A DNA stretch of 64,000 nucleotides from Pedobacter polysacchareus (GTDB taxonomy: Bacteria > Bacteroidota > Bacteroidia > Sphingobacteriales > Sphingobacteriaceae). Location: contig NZ_JAHYSS010000001.1 of the NCBI RefSeq assembly GCF_019802255.1, positions 705,333 through 769,332 of the forward strand, read 5' to 3'. The notes under the pieces are model-generated. The model ran no database searches. It saw only the letters and a list, made by a program, of their open reading frames with translations, and was not told where the DNA came from. The position numbers were made by a program, and so were the translations under genes. Shown piece by piece: positions 1 through 6,470 of the stretch. How positions within the stretch are numbered: the stretch's first letter is position 1; each line of letters opens with the position of its first letter.

Positions 1-846
1 ACTGTTCTTCAGGTCATCATTAGTGGCCGTAATGATTCTGACGTCTACTTTTACATTCTTGGTGCTGCCTAAAGGCTGAATGGTTCTTTCCTGTAAAGCG
101 CGCAGCATTTTCACCTGCACTTCATAGCTTAGGTTTCCTACCTCATCTAAAAACAAGGTGCCTCCATTTGCGGCTTCAAACTGTCCTTTTTTATCGTTTA
201 GGGCACCGGTAAAAGCGCCTTTGGCATGTCCGAACAATTCACTTGCAGCCAATTCTTTTGACAATGCACCACAATCTATTGCAATGAAGGGTTTGTCTTT
301 ACGCTTGCTGTGGACGTGTAATGCCCTGGCTGCATATTCTTTTCCTGTTCCGGTTTCCCCTTGAATAATCACCGACATATCTGTTGGTGCAACCAGGTTA
401 ATGTGTTCGTATAATTTATCAGCAATACTGCTTTTTCCTTTGATGGCATCGGCATGTTCGATCGAATTGCCGGTAACGGGTTTTTCTTTTTTACCTAAAG
501 CATTGTTGATGATCATCAGCAACTCATCAGGATTTACAGGCTTCGTAATGTAATCGAAGGCCCCTAATTGTATGGATTTTACGGCGGTCCTGACATCATT
601 AAAACTGGTCATAATGATCACTGGCTGGCTCATACCCATATCGCGGATATGTGAGAGGACATCGAGCCCGGTACCATCCGGAAGACGGTAATCTACCAGA
701 AATAAGTCGAAATTTTGTTCAGCTGTTAACTTCAGACTTTTCTTCACATCATTGACCGCAACAGGTTCATGCCCGTGCTTGGTCAGGAAGCCTTCCAGAA
801 TTTGCGAAAAGGTAAGGTCGTCTTCAATAATCAGTATTTTTGCCAT
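1..846 (-). CDS. NtrC-type sigma-54-dependent response regulator (C-terminus cut by window edge)
   Basis: Reading the minus strand from the ATG at 846 gives 282 codons open to the window edge. Residues 1-120 are a receiver domain with acidic residues D9/D10, phosphoacceptor D52 in LVDYRLPDG, T80 and K102. Residues about 135 onward are a sigma-54 AAA+ domain with Walker A GETGTGKE (163-170), the sigma-54 contact loop GAFTGA (210-215) and Walker B LFLDE. The family activates sigma-54 promoters after phosphorylation by a partner histidine kinase. The end of the AAA+ domain and the expected Fis-type DNA-binding helix-turn-helix lie outside the window, so target genes cannot be judged. A TATTTTTG box at 870-877 on the same strand is a plausible promoter. 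Confidence 0.93.
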   Translation of the reverse strand, partial: MAKILIIEDDLTFSQILEGFLTKHGHEPVAVNDVKKSLKLTAEQNFDLFLVDYRLPDGTGLDVLSHIRDMGMSQPVIIMTSFNDVRTAVKSIQLGAFDYITKPVNPDELLMIINNALGKKEKPVTGNSIEHADAIKGKSSIADKLYEHINLVAPTDMSVIIQGETGTGKEYAARALHVHSKRKDKPFIAIDCGALSKELAASELFGHAKGAFTGALNDKKGQFEAANGGTLFLDEVGNLSYEVQVKMLRALQERTIQPLGSTKNVKVDVRIITATNDDLKNS

Positions 847-869
847 AAGAATCTCGCTTGTAATTATAG

Positions 870-877
870 CAAAAATA
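870..877 (-). promoter_or_regulatory. candidate -7 box for the response regulator
   Basis: On the minus strand this reads TATTTTTG, a match to the Bacteroidota -7 consensus TAnnTTTG, with the ATG 23 nt further on. It overlaps the tail of the terminator hairpin of the upstream gene. No clear -33 TTG was found at the usual spacing. Confidence 0.35.
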
Positions 878-906
878 CGAAAGCCGGGGGACATCCGGCT
901 TTCGTA
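871..906 (-). terminator. Rho-independent terminator of the small secreted protein gene
   Basis: A perfect 12-bp stem pairs 876-887 with 895-906 around a 7-nt loop. On the minus strand it is followed by a short T-run (875-871). It lies 30 nt after the stop codon of the minus-strand gene ending at 936. Confidence 0.7.
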
Positions 907-935
907 CACTATATTAATTGTTATTTATTGATGGT

Positions 936-1247
936 TTACTCAATAACAGCACCGTCTTTAGTTATTTTTAACGATGCGGCTTCGTCTCCTTTTTTAACAT
1001 CTACCTGAAAGAATTCAGTTTTATCGGCATTCACAATTAAGAATGCTGCTGTTGGAGTCCAGTCTTTATATTTGTCGGAAGCCAATGTAGTTTTTACTGC
1101 ATCTGGAAGATCTTTCAATTCAACTGGAGTTTTTGTAGTGCTATCTTGTTTTACACTGATGATAACTGGGTTTTTAACGTCAGTTGCTTTTACTTGTGTT
1201 AATCCTGCGAATGCTAAAAATGCTGCTGATAAGATGATCTTTTTCAT
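936..1247 (-). CDS. small secreted protein, PepSY-like
   Basis: This is a 103-residue protein. The start is placed at the ATG at 1247 because a clean signal peptide follows at once (MKKIILSAAFLAFAGLTQVKA); a longer reading frame would only add a charged lead. The mature part carries ELKDLPDAVK near its start and two short strands ending in FFQVDVKKG. This resembles the small periplasmic PepSY-like (BLIP-fold) proteins common in Bacteroidota, but I do not recognise a specific family member and no function is assigned. It is followed by its own terminator, so it is probably monocistronic. Confidence 0.75.
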   Translation of the reverse strand: MKKIILSAAFLAFAGLTQVKATDVKNPVIISVKQDSTTKTPVELKDLPDAVKTTLASDKYKDWTPTAAFLIVNADKTEFFQVDVKKGDEAASLKITKDGAVIE

Positions 1248-1473
1248 AACTCTATATTTAAATTTAAATTCTTTTTGTTTCAATTACGATTAGATAAGTT
1301 ACATAATGGTGCCAGAATCAATGAATCTCCAGTAAAAGGCTTGTAATCAGTGTTTAACTGGTTTGTGCCAAAATTTGAACTGTTGCATTATTCCACACTT
1401 TGTGGCCGAAAGAAACATGGGGAAGGGCTATTTCGACAAATTATTACCTGATGAGAAAGTAATGGATTTTTCT

Positions 1474-1481
1474 TAACTTTG
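1474..1481 (+). promoter_or_regulatory. candidate -7 box immediately before the Rrf2 gene
   Basis: TAACTTTG matches the TAnnTTTG consensus and ends only 4 nt before the ATG at 1486, so a transcript starting from it would be leaderless or nearly so. No clear -33 TTG is present. Confidence 0.35.
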
Positions 1482-1485
1482 TCTT

Positions 1486-1923
1486 ATGCTATCTAAGAAG
1501 ACTAAATATGCAATAAAGGCGCTTGTAGCGCTCGGAAAAAACGCTGGAAACCCTCCTATGCAGATCGTAAGATTGGCAGAGCAGGAAATGATCCCCCGTA
1601 AATTCCTGGAGCAGATTCTATTGGATATGCGTAATGCAGGATATTTATACAGTAAGAAAGGTGCCGGTGGCGGTTACAGTTTAAATAAAGAACCGGGAGA
1701 TATTTTCCTGGCTGATATTCTTCGCATCACAGATGGCCCTATTGCCATGGTTCCTTGTGCCAGTCTTAAATTTTATCGCAAATGCGATGAATGCCATGAT
1801 GAAATCACTTGTGGAATTAGAAAAACCTTTATTGATGTTCGTGATGCTACACTTAAAGTGCTGGCGCAAACCTCTATTGCAGATGTGATTGCACGCGAAA
1901 CGGATGGTAATTTCATAGAATAA
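1486..1923 (+). CDS. Rrf2-family transcriptional regulator
   Basis: This 145-residue protein has the Rrf2 winged-helix fold. It starts MLSKKTKYAIKALVALG and has the recognition-helix and wing region around RKFLEQILLDMRNAGYLYSKKGAGGGY. Four cysteines, C91, C100, C103 and C109 (spacing C-x8-C-x2-C-x5-C), make an Fe-S-sensing or metal-sensing role possible, as in IscR, NsrR and CymR relatives. It stands about 90 nt before the siroheme-pathway gene cobA. In Bacteroidota, regulators of this type often sit beside sulfate-assimilation genes, so control of sulfur or siroheme metabolism is an inference from position. Confidence 0.9.
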   Translation: MLSKKTKYAIKALVALGKNAGNPPMQIVRLAEQEMIPRKFLEQILLDMRNAGYLYSKKGAGGGYSLNKEPGDIFLADILRITDGPIAMVPCASLKFYRKCDECHDEITCGIRKTFIDVRDATLKVLAQTSIADVIARETDGNFIE

Positions 1924-1967
1924 TCAACTATTTTAAAATAAAGTCTACTACTTCTATAGAGTTTTTA

Positions 1968-1975
1968 TATATTTG
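1968..1975 (+). promoter_or_regulatory. candidate -7 box for cobA
   Basis: TATATTTG matches TAnnTTTG and lies 41 nt before the ATG at 2017. It overlaps the GTG at 1975 that could open a longer frame, which argues for the 2017 start. Confidence 0.4.
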
Positions 1976-2016
1976 TGTCAGCAATACAAATATATAATCC
2001 CTTTAAACCTAAGGCT

Positions 2017-2808
2017 ATGATTTTGAATAAGATTGAAAATGGTGTAAAAGAACCTAAAATTACATTAGTAGGTGCTGGTCCAGGTGATCCTGAACTGATC
2101 AGTTTAAAGGGAGTAAAAGCCATCAATACAGCAGATGTGGTACTGTATGATGCACAGGTGAATGAAGCATTGCTCAACCACGCACCAGAGAAAGCAATTA
2201 AAATATTTGTAGGGAATAAATCTGAAGAGGCCTCCTATTCCCAGGATGCGATCAATAAGCTGATGATCGATTACGCTTTAAACTTTGGCCATGTGGTGAG
2301 GTTGAAAAGTGGTGATCCATTTGTTTTTGCCCGTGGATTTGAAGAAGTGGATTATGCAGAATCTTATAATATCCAAACGGAAATCATCCCAGGGATCTCC
2401 AGTGCTTTAGGAGTTCCTGGTTTACATAAAATTCCAATGACTTATGATAGACTGAGTGATAGCTTCTGGGTATTGAGTGGTACTAACGCAGCTGGGGAGC
2501 TTTCTCCGGACTTGAAAGTGGCCGCAAAATCCAAAGCAACCGTGGTGGTACTCATGGGAATTGAGAAGATCAGAGAGATTGCCGCTATTTTTCAGCAGGA
2601 AGGTAAAAATAGAATGCCGGTAGCAGTTATTGAAAATGGTTCTTCTGTGAATGAAAACATTAAAATAGGGGTAGTAGATACAATTGCAGAATTAATTGAA
2701 GACCATAAGATCTCCGCGCCAGCATTACTGGTATTTGGAGATGTGGTTTCTTTACATCCTTCTTTTGCCAGAATTAAGAATTTCTATGAACTGATGGAGC
2801 TGCAATAA
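2017..2808 (+). CDS. cobA: uroporphyrinogen-III C-methyltransferase
   Basis: This enzyme adds two SAM-derived methyl groups to uroporphyrinogen III to give precorrin-2, the first step to siroheme and cobalamin. The 263-residue product is a single tetrapyrrole-methylase domain with the SAM loop LVGAGPGDPELISLKG near the N-terminus, the VVRLKSGDPFVFARG motif mid-protein (the family usually has KGGDPFVFGRG) and PVAVIENG near the C-terminus. It lacks the CysG oxidase/ferrochelatase half. The start at 2017 is preferred over GTG 1975 because a promoter box covers the latter. The neighbouring Rrf2 gene suggests a link to sulfite or nitrite reductase cofactor supply. A terminator follows at 2854. Confidence 0.9.
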   Translation: MILNKIENGVKEPKITLVGAGPGDPELISLKGVKAINTADVVLYDAQVNEALLNHAPEKAIKIFVGNKSEEASYSQDAINKLMIDYALNFGHVVRLKSGDPFVFARGFEEVDYAESYNIQTEIIPGISSALGVPGLHKIPMTYDRLSDSFWVLSGTNAAGELSPDLKVAAKSKATVVVLMGIEKIREIAAIFQQEGKNRMPVAVIENGSSVNENIKIGVVDTIAELIEDHKISAPALLVFGDVVSLHPSFARIKNFYELMELQ

Positions 2809-2853
2809 GCTTTTATCTTGTCAAATTGACTATTAACTATAATTTTTTCAGAG

Positions 2854-2879
2854 AGCCGGATATCAAATCCGGCTTTTTT
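2854..2879 (+). terminator. Rho-independent terminator after cobA
   Basis: An 8-bp stem (2854-2861 with 2867-2874) with a 5-nt loop is followed by a run of six T. It separates cobA from the protease gene. Confidence 0.75.
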
Positions 2880-2945
2880 GCGTTTATGCTGGGATATTGG
2901 TGATCGTCGCATATTTGATACGAACACCATTCCTCATTTATTATT

Positions 2946-2953
2946 TAACTTTG
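2946..2953 (+). promoter_or_regulatory. candidate -7 box for the S8 protease gene
   Basis: TAACTTTG matches TAnnTTTG and ends 17 nt before the ATG at 2971. This supports starting the protein at 2971 rather than at the longer frame opening at 2878. Confidence 0.4.
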
Positions 2954-2970
2954 TCCAAATTATCTATTAT

Positions 2971-4566
2971 ATGAATATGAAGAAAGCGAACTTTTGCTAT
3001 CGTGGAATATTGAGCTTGTCCTTATTGGCAATGGTTCCATTCGTGTCTGTAGCACAAAAGCCAAACTGGCAGAACCTGGACCTTAAAACAGATACTACCT
3101 TTGGTATCAGTACTGAAAAAGCTTATAACGAACTGTTAAAAGGGAAAAAGTCTAAACCTGTAATTGTAGCAGTGTTAGACGGTGGGGTTGATATTAAACA
3201 TGAAGACCTGAAAAGTGTCATTTGGGTAAATAAGAAAGAAATCGCCGGAAACGGAAAAGACGATGATAAAAACGGATACATTGATGATGTAAACGGCTGG
3301 AGCTTTTTAGGATCTAGCAAAGGATCTATCAACTATGAAACTTTAGAATTAACACGTTTGGTTCGCAGAGACCAAGCGAAATTCGCGAACTTAGATGCGA
3401 CTTCAGTAAAAGCAGAGGATCTTCCTGCGTTTGAAACTTATCAGAAGAACAGAGCTGAATTTGAAAAACAATTGGTAGAAGCTAAAGAGAATCTGGAGCG
3501 TTATACTGCCTTGAAAGATGCAATTGACGGAGTAGTGAAAAAGATTGGTAAAGAAAATCCTGCTGCGGGAGATTTTCAAAGTTACCATCCTGCAGATGGC
3601 ATGGAAAAAAACATCCAGAGAATCATGGTGCAGCAATTACAAGAGACCAATTTTAAAGATTTTTATGCAGAGCAGATCGTAGATGGTGTGGATCATTTTA
3701 AGTCTCAGGTGGAGTATAATCTAAACCTTGACTTTGATCCAAGACCAATCGTTGGGGATGATCCTAATGATGTGAAAAACCGTTTCTATGGTAATAATGA
3801 TGTTGCCGGACCAGATGCTTTGCACGGTTCTCATGTGTCAGGAATCATTGGCGCAGTAAGAAATAATAAAATTGGGATCAATGGCGTAGCAGATAATGTG
3901 GTGATCCTACCGGTTCGTAATACACCAAATGGTGACGAACGTGATAAAGATGTAGCCAATGGTATTCGTTACGCAGTGGATAACGGGGCAAAAGTGATCA
4001 ATATGAGCTTTGGAAAAGGTTATTCATGGGATAAAAAGATCGTTGATGATGCCGTGAAATATGCCGTATCAAAAGATGTTTTATTGGTACATGCTGCAGG
4101 AAATGATAATAAAGACCTGGATGAAGCTCAAAACTTCCCTAACCCGCAATACCAGGATGGTGGTGAAGCTGCTTCATGGATTACAGTAGGTGCTTCAGGA
4201 TGGAAAAAAGATGAAACCATTAAAGCCGATTTTTCTAACTACGGAAAAACTAAAGTAGATGTATTTGCACCTGGTGTAAACATCAACTCGACTACTCCCG
4301 GTTCTAAATACCAAAAATTGAATGGGACCAGTATGGCTGCTCCAGTGGTAGCTGGTTTGGCTGGTTTGATCCGTTCTTACTACCCTAACTTAACTGCTAA
4401 GGAAGTAAAAGACATCATTATGAAGTCTGTAGTGAAAGTAGATCAAGTGGTAAAAGTACAGCAAGGTGACGCGGTTAAGGATATTCCTTTTGCGGATCTT
4501 TGTATTAGTGGTGGTGTAGTTAATGCTTATAATGCACTTAAACTAGCTGCTGGATACAAGAAATAA
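2971..4566 (+). CDS. secreted subtilisin-like serine protease (peptidase S8)
   Basis: This exported protease has 531 residues from the ATG at 2971. A second ATG two codons on is equally possible, and the signal peptide ends near VSVAQK. The catalytic triad is visible: D70 in AVLDGGVD, H285 in HGSHVSG and S454 in NGTSMAAPV. An insert of about 200 residues, rich in charged helices, separates Asp from His; this is common in Bacteroidota members and much longer than in subtilisin. No T9SS sorting domain or lipobox is seen, so it probably acts in the periplasm or is released. Terminators on both sides make it a single-gene unit. Its substrate is unknown. Confidence 0.92.
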   Translation: MNMKKANFCYRGILSLSLLAMVPFVSVAQKPNWQNLDLKTDTTFGISTEKAYNELLKGKKSKPVIVAVLDGGVDIKHEDLKSVIWVNKKEIAGNGKDDDKNGYIDDVNGWSFLGSSKGSINYETLELTRLVRRDQAKFANLDATSVKAEDLPAFETYQKNRAEFEKQLVEAKENLERYTALKDAIDGVVKKIGKENPAAGDFQSYHPADGMEKNIQRIMVQQLQETNFKDFYAEQIVDGVDHFKSQVEYNLNLDFDPRPIVGDDPNDVKNRFYGNNDVAGPDALHGSHVSGIIGAVRNNKIGINGVADNVVILPVRNTPNGDERDKDVANGIRYAVDNGAKVINMSFGKGYSWDKKIVDDAVKYAVSKDVLLVHAAGNDNKDLDEAQNFPNPQYQDGGEAASWITVGASGWKKDETIKADFSNYGKTKVDVFAPGVNINSTTPGSKYQKLNGTSMAAPVVAGLAGLIRSYYPNLTAKEVKDIIMKSVVKVDQVVKVQQGDAVKDIPFADLCISGGVVNAYNALKLAAGYKK

Positions 4567-4585
4567 TCGCATAAGTTTTAAGATC

Positions 4586-4619
4586 AGCCTGACATTCCTG
4601 GATGTCAGGCTTTTTTTTT
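4586..4619 (+). terminator. Rho-independent terminator after the S8 protease
   Basis: A perfect 10-bp stem (4586-4595 with 4602-4611), a 6-nt loop and a run of nine T (4611-4619) lie 20 nt after the stop codon. Confidence 0.85.
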
Positions 4620-4631
4620 GCCCTAAATCAG

Positions 4632-4647
4632 TACCCATTACTGGGTA
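4632..4647. promoter_or_regulatory. palindrome TACCCA-N4-TGGGTA upstream of the exopolysaccharide operon
   Basis: Perfect 6-bp arms surround a 4-nt spacer. The site lies 76 nt upstream of the candidate -7 box at 4708. Related half-sites occur upstream of wza (5521), upstream of the initiating sugar transferase (25501), at 25442 and at 53764, so it may be an operator for a shared regulator. Confidence 0.4.
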
Positions 4648-4707
4648 TATTTCCTGAATTGCAAGCGGAATGCGGTAAAATATAACGCAGATAATCTAAC
4701 GCTATTG

Positions 4708-4715
4708 TATTTTTG
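4708..4715 (+). promoter_or_regulatory. candidate -7 box for the exopolysaccharide operon
   Basis: TATTTTTG matches TAnnTTTG and lies 75 nt before the ATG at 4790. No convincing -33 TTG is present at the usual spacing. Confidence 0.35.
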
Positions 4716-4789
4716 TTAAAACGACAGGCAGATTTGATATGGGGTTATGAAATCCATGCTTGTTTTTCAAAAAAATTAAAAATTCTAAG

Positions 4790-5518
4790 ATGTTTTCTTT
4801 TTTTAACAAAAAAACGCACATCGACCATATGGAGTGGTTAGGTGTGGACATGCATGCACATTGGTTACCGGGCATTGACGACGGTGCTAAGCATATGGAA
4901 ATGACGCTAAATTTTATGAAAAGTTTACAGGATCTGGGCTTTAAAAAATTACTGGCAACACCTCATATCTTCGCCGGACTGTATCCAAATAATAGGGAGA
5001 TTATAGAAAACATCTTAGAAGATACCAAACAGGCTGTAAAAGCCAGCTCTTTACCAATAGAAATCGGCGCTGCTGCAGAATATATGGTAAATGAAGATTT
5101 CGAAATTACCAGCAATATGATGTGCCTCCCCAAAAAGCACATTCTGATAGAGATGTCTTATATATCGGAAATGCCAAACATAGAGCAGGTCATTTTCAAC
5201 CTCCAGGTTAAAGGATATATAGTCGTGCTGGCACATCCTGAGCGTTATAGTTTTTATCAGGATAAGCATCAGCGTTTCCACCGTTTGAAAGAAATGGGAG
5301 TACTGTTCCAGCTCAACCTGCTTTCTGTATCTGGCTATTATGGCAAAGACGTAAAAAGACTGGCCGACTACCTGCTTCAAAAGAATTACTATGATTTAGC
5401 GGGAACAGACTTACACCACGACAAGCATTTGCAGGCATTGACTGCTGAAATACAAAGTGGACGCCTGTTTGCTAAGCTCGGAAATGTTGATTTCAAGAAT
5501 ATGGAGCTGTTTTTCTAG
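4790..5518 (+). CDS. CpsB/YwqE-type tyrosine-protein phosphatase (PHP domain)
   Basis: This 242-residue protein has the PHP metallophosphatase fold. The metal-binding signature DMHAHWLPGIDDG lies near residue 20, LATPHIFAGLYP follows, and a late histidine pair sits in AGTDLHHDKH. CpsB/Wzb-type PHP enzymes remove phosphate from the C-terminal tyrosines of the Wzc kinase and so set polysaccharide chain length and export. Its substrate kinase Wzc is encoded two genes downstream, which fits. The ATG at 4790 is preferred to an upstream in-frame TTG at 4760. It opens the operon that runs to 21243. Confidence 0.88.
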   Translation: MFSFFNKKTHIDHMEWLGVDMHAHWLPGIDDGAKHMEMTLNFMKSLQDLGFKKLLATPHIFAGLYPNNREIIENILEDTKQAVKASSLPIEIGAAAEYMVNEDFEITSNMMCLPKKHILIEMSYISEMPNIEQVIFNLQVKGYIVVLAHPERYSFYQDKHQRFHRLKEMGVLFQLNLLSVSGYYGKDVKRLADYLLQKNYYDLAGTDLHHDKHLQALTAEIQSGRLFAKLGNVDFKNMELFF

Positions 5519-5520
5519 CT

Positions 5521-5539
5521 AAATACCCATTTGTAGCTA
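5521..5539. promoter_or_regulatory. AAATACCCATTTGT operator-like site upstream of wza
   Basis: The 14-mer at 5521-5534 matches the one at 25501-25514 at 13 of 14 positions. The TACCCA core begins 40 nt before the TATTTTTG box at 5564, the place where an activator would bind. The right half (TAGCTA) is a weak copy of TGGGTA. Confidence 0.4.
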
Positions 5540-5563
5540 GGTGTAATTGAAATTTAAAACGAT

Positions 5564-5571
5564 TATTTTTG
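5564..5571 (+). promoter_or_regulatory. candidate -7 box for wza
   Basis: TATTTTTG matches TAnnTTTG and ends 48 nt before the wza ATG. It suggests that wza and the genes after it can be transcribed separately from the phosphatase gene. Confidence 0.4.
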
Positions 5572-5619
5572 CTTTCACATGATTCTGGTGATTAAGCCGT
5601 TTTTTAGATCGAAATTACT

Positions 5620-6435
5620 ATGGTTAAAGTTTTGTTATCAAGAAAATACCTGAATTATTTGGCTATTTTCTCTATTATTTTGCTGAACTCTTGTTCTACG
5701 ACAAAAAAAGTTCCTTATTTCCAGGATATTACTGCTAATGGTCAGTCTGATATTGAAAATACTACGATTTTTAAGGGTTTAACGATAAATCCTGATGATA
5801 TTCTGTCGATTTCATTGGTAACTGTTGATCCGACGACTGGAATGCCAGTAAATCAATTGGCTAGTCAGACGGCAAATGGCAGTACTACAGCTGCTGCCGC
5901 AGCATCAGGCAGCAGCACTTCCGCAGCCAGCGGTTTTCTGGTAGATAAAAATGGAGAGGTAGACCTCTCTATCATTGGCCAGGTGAAAGTTGCCGGTTTA
6001 ACTACTTACGAGGCACGTGAACTCCTGAAAACCAAAGCTGCCGTCTTTTATAAAGATCCCAATGTGCAGGTCAGGTATGCCAATTTCAAAGTAACTGTAT
6101 TAGGGGAGGTGGCAAGACCTTCTTCTTATATCCTCCCAAATGAAAAGGTGAGTGTACTGGATGCCCTGGGTATGGCTGGTGACCTCACGATTTTTGGAAG
6201 AAGGGAAAATGTATTATTGATCAGAGATCAGGACGGCAAAAAAGAATTTGCACGATTAGACCTCAATTCCTCCCGGATTTTTGACAGCCCATTTTATTAT
6301 TTGAAACAGAATGATGTGATCTATGTGGAGCCTAATAAAGGTAAAGCAGCCTCTTTAAATCAGGCAAGAACACAAACTTTTGCAGTGATTGGAACAGTTC
6401 TGTCCGTCTTAATTGTATTGTTTTCAAGGATTTAA
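5620..6435 (+). CDS. wza: polysaccharide export outer-membrane lipoprotein (Wza family)
   Basis: This 271-residue lipoprotein would form the outer-membrane or periplasmic channel for the finished polysaccharide. The signal peptide ends in a lipobox, LLNSC, with the acylated cysteine at C25. A polysaccharide-export (BES) domain follows, starting at about residue 55 (GLTINPDDILSISLV) and interrupted by a long Ala/Ser/Thr-rich linker at about 90-110. An SLBB domain follows from about residue 150 (YANFKVTVLGEVARPSSYIL). A single membrane segment closes the protein (TFAVIGTVLSVLIVLFS), as in Wza-like proteins that interact with a Wzc partner. The wzc gene follows 35 nt downstream. Confidence 0.93.
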   Translation: MVKVLLSRKYLNYLAIFSIILLNSCSTTKKVPYFQDITANGQSDIENTTIFKGLTINPDDILSISLVTVDPTTGMPVNQLASQTANGSTTAAAAASGSSTSAASGFLVDKNGEVDLSIIGQVKVAGLTTYEARELLKTKAAVFYKDPNVQVRYANFKVTVLGEVARPSSYILPNEKVSVLDALGMAGDLTIFGRRENVLLIRDQDGKKEFARLDLNSSRIFDSPFYYLKQNDVIYVEPNKGKAASLNQARTQTFAVIGTVLSVLIVLFSRI

Positions 6436-6470
6436 CTGCCATTACTTTATTAACCGCTAGACTATAATAA

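Noticed and set aside
158..364. Plus-strand frame of 68 codons opposite the response regulator
   Set aside because: It is antisense to the well-supported AAA+ domain on the minus strand and encodes nothing recognisable.
2878..2970. Longer start for the S8 protease at 2878
   Set aside because: The added residues lack signal-peptide character, and the region covers the end of the cobA terminator and a TAnnTTTG box. The ATG at 2971 gives a clean signal peptide.
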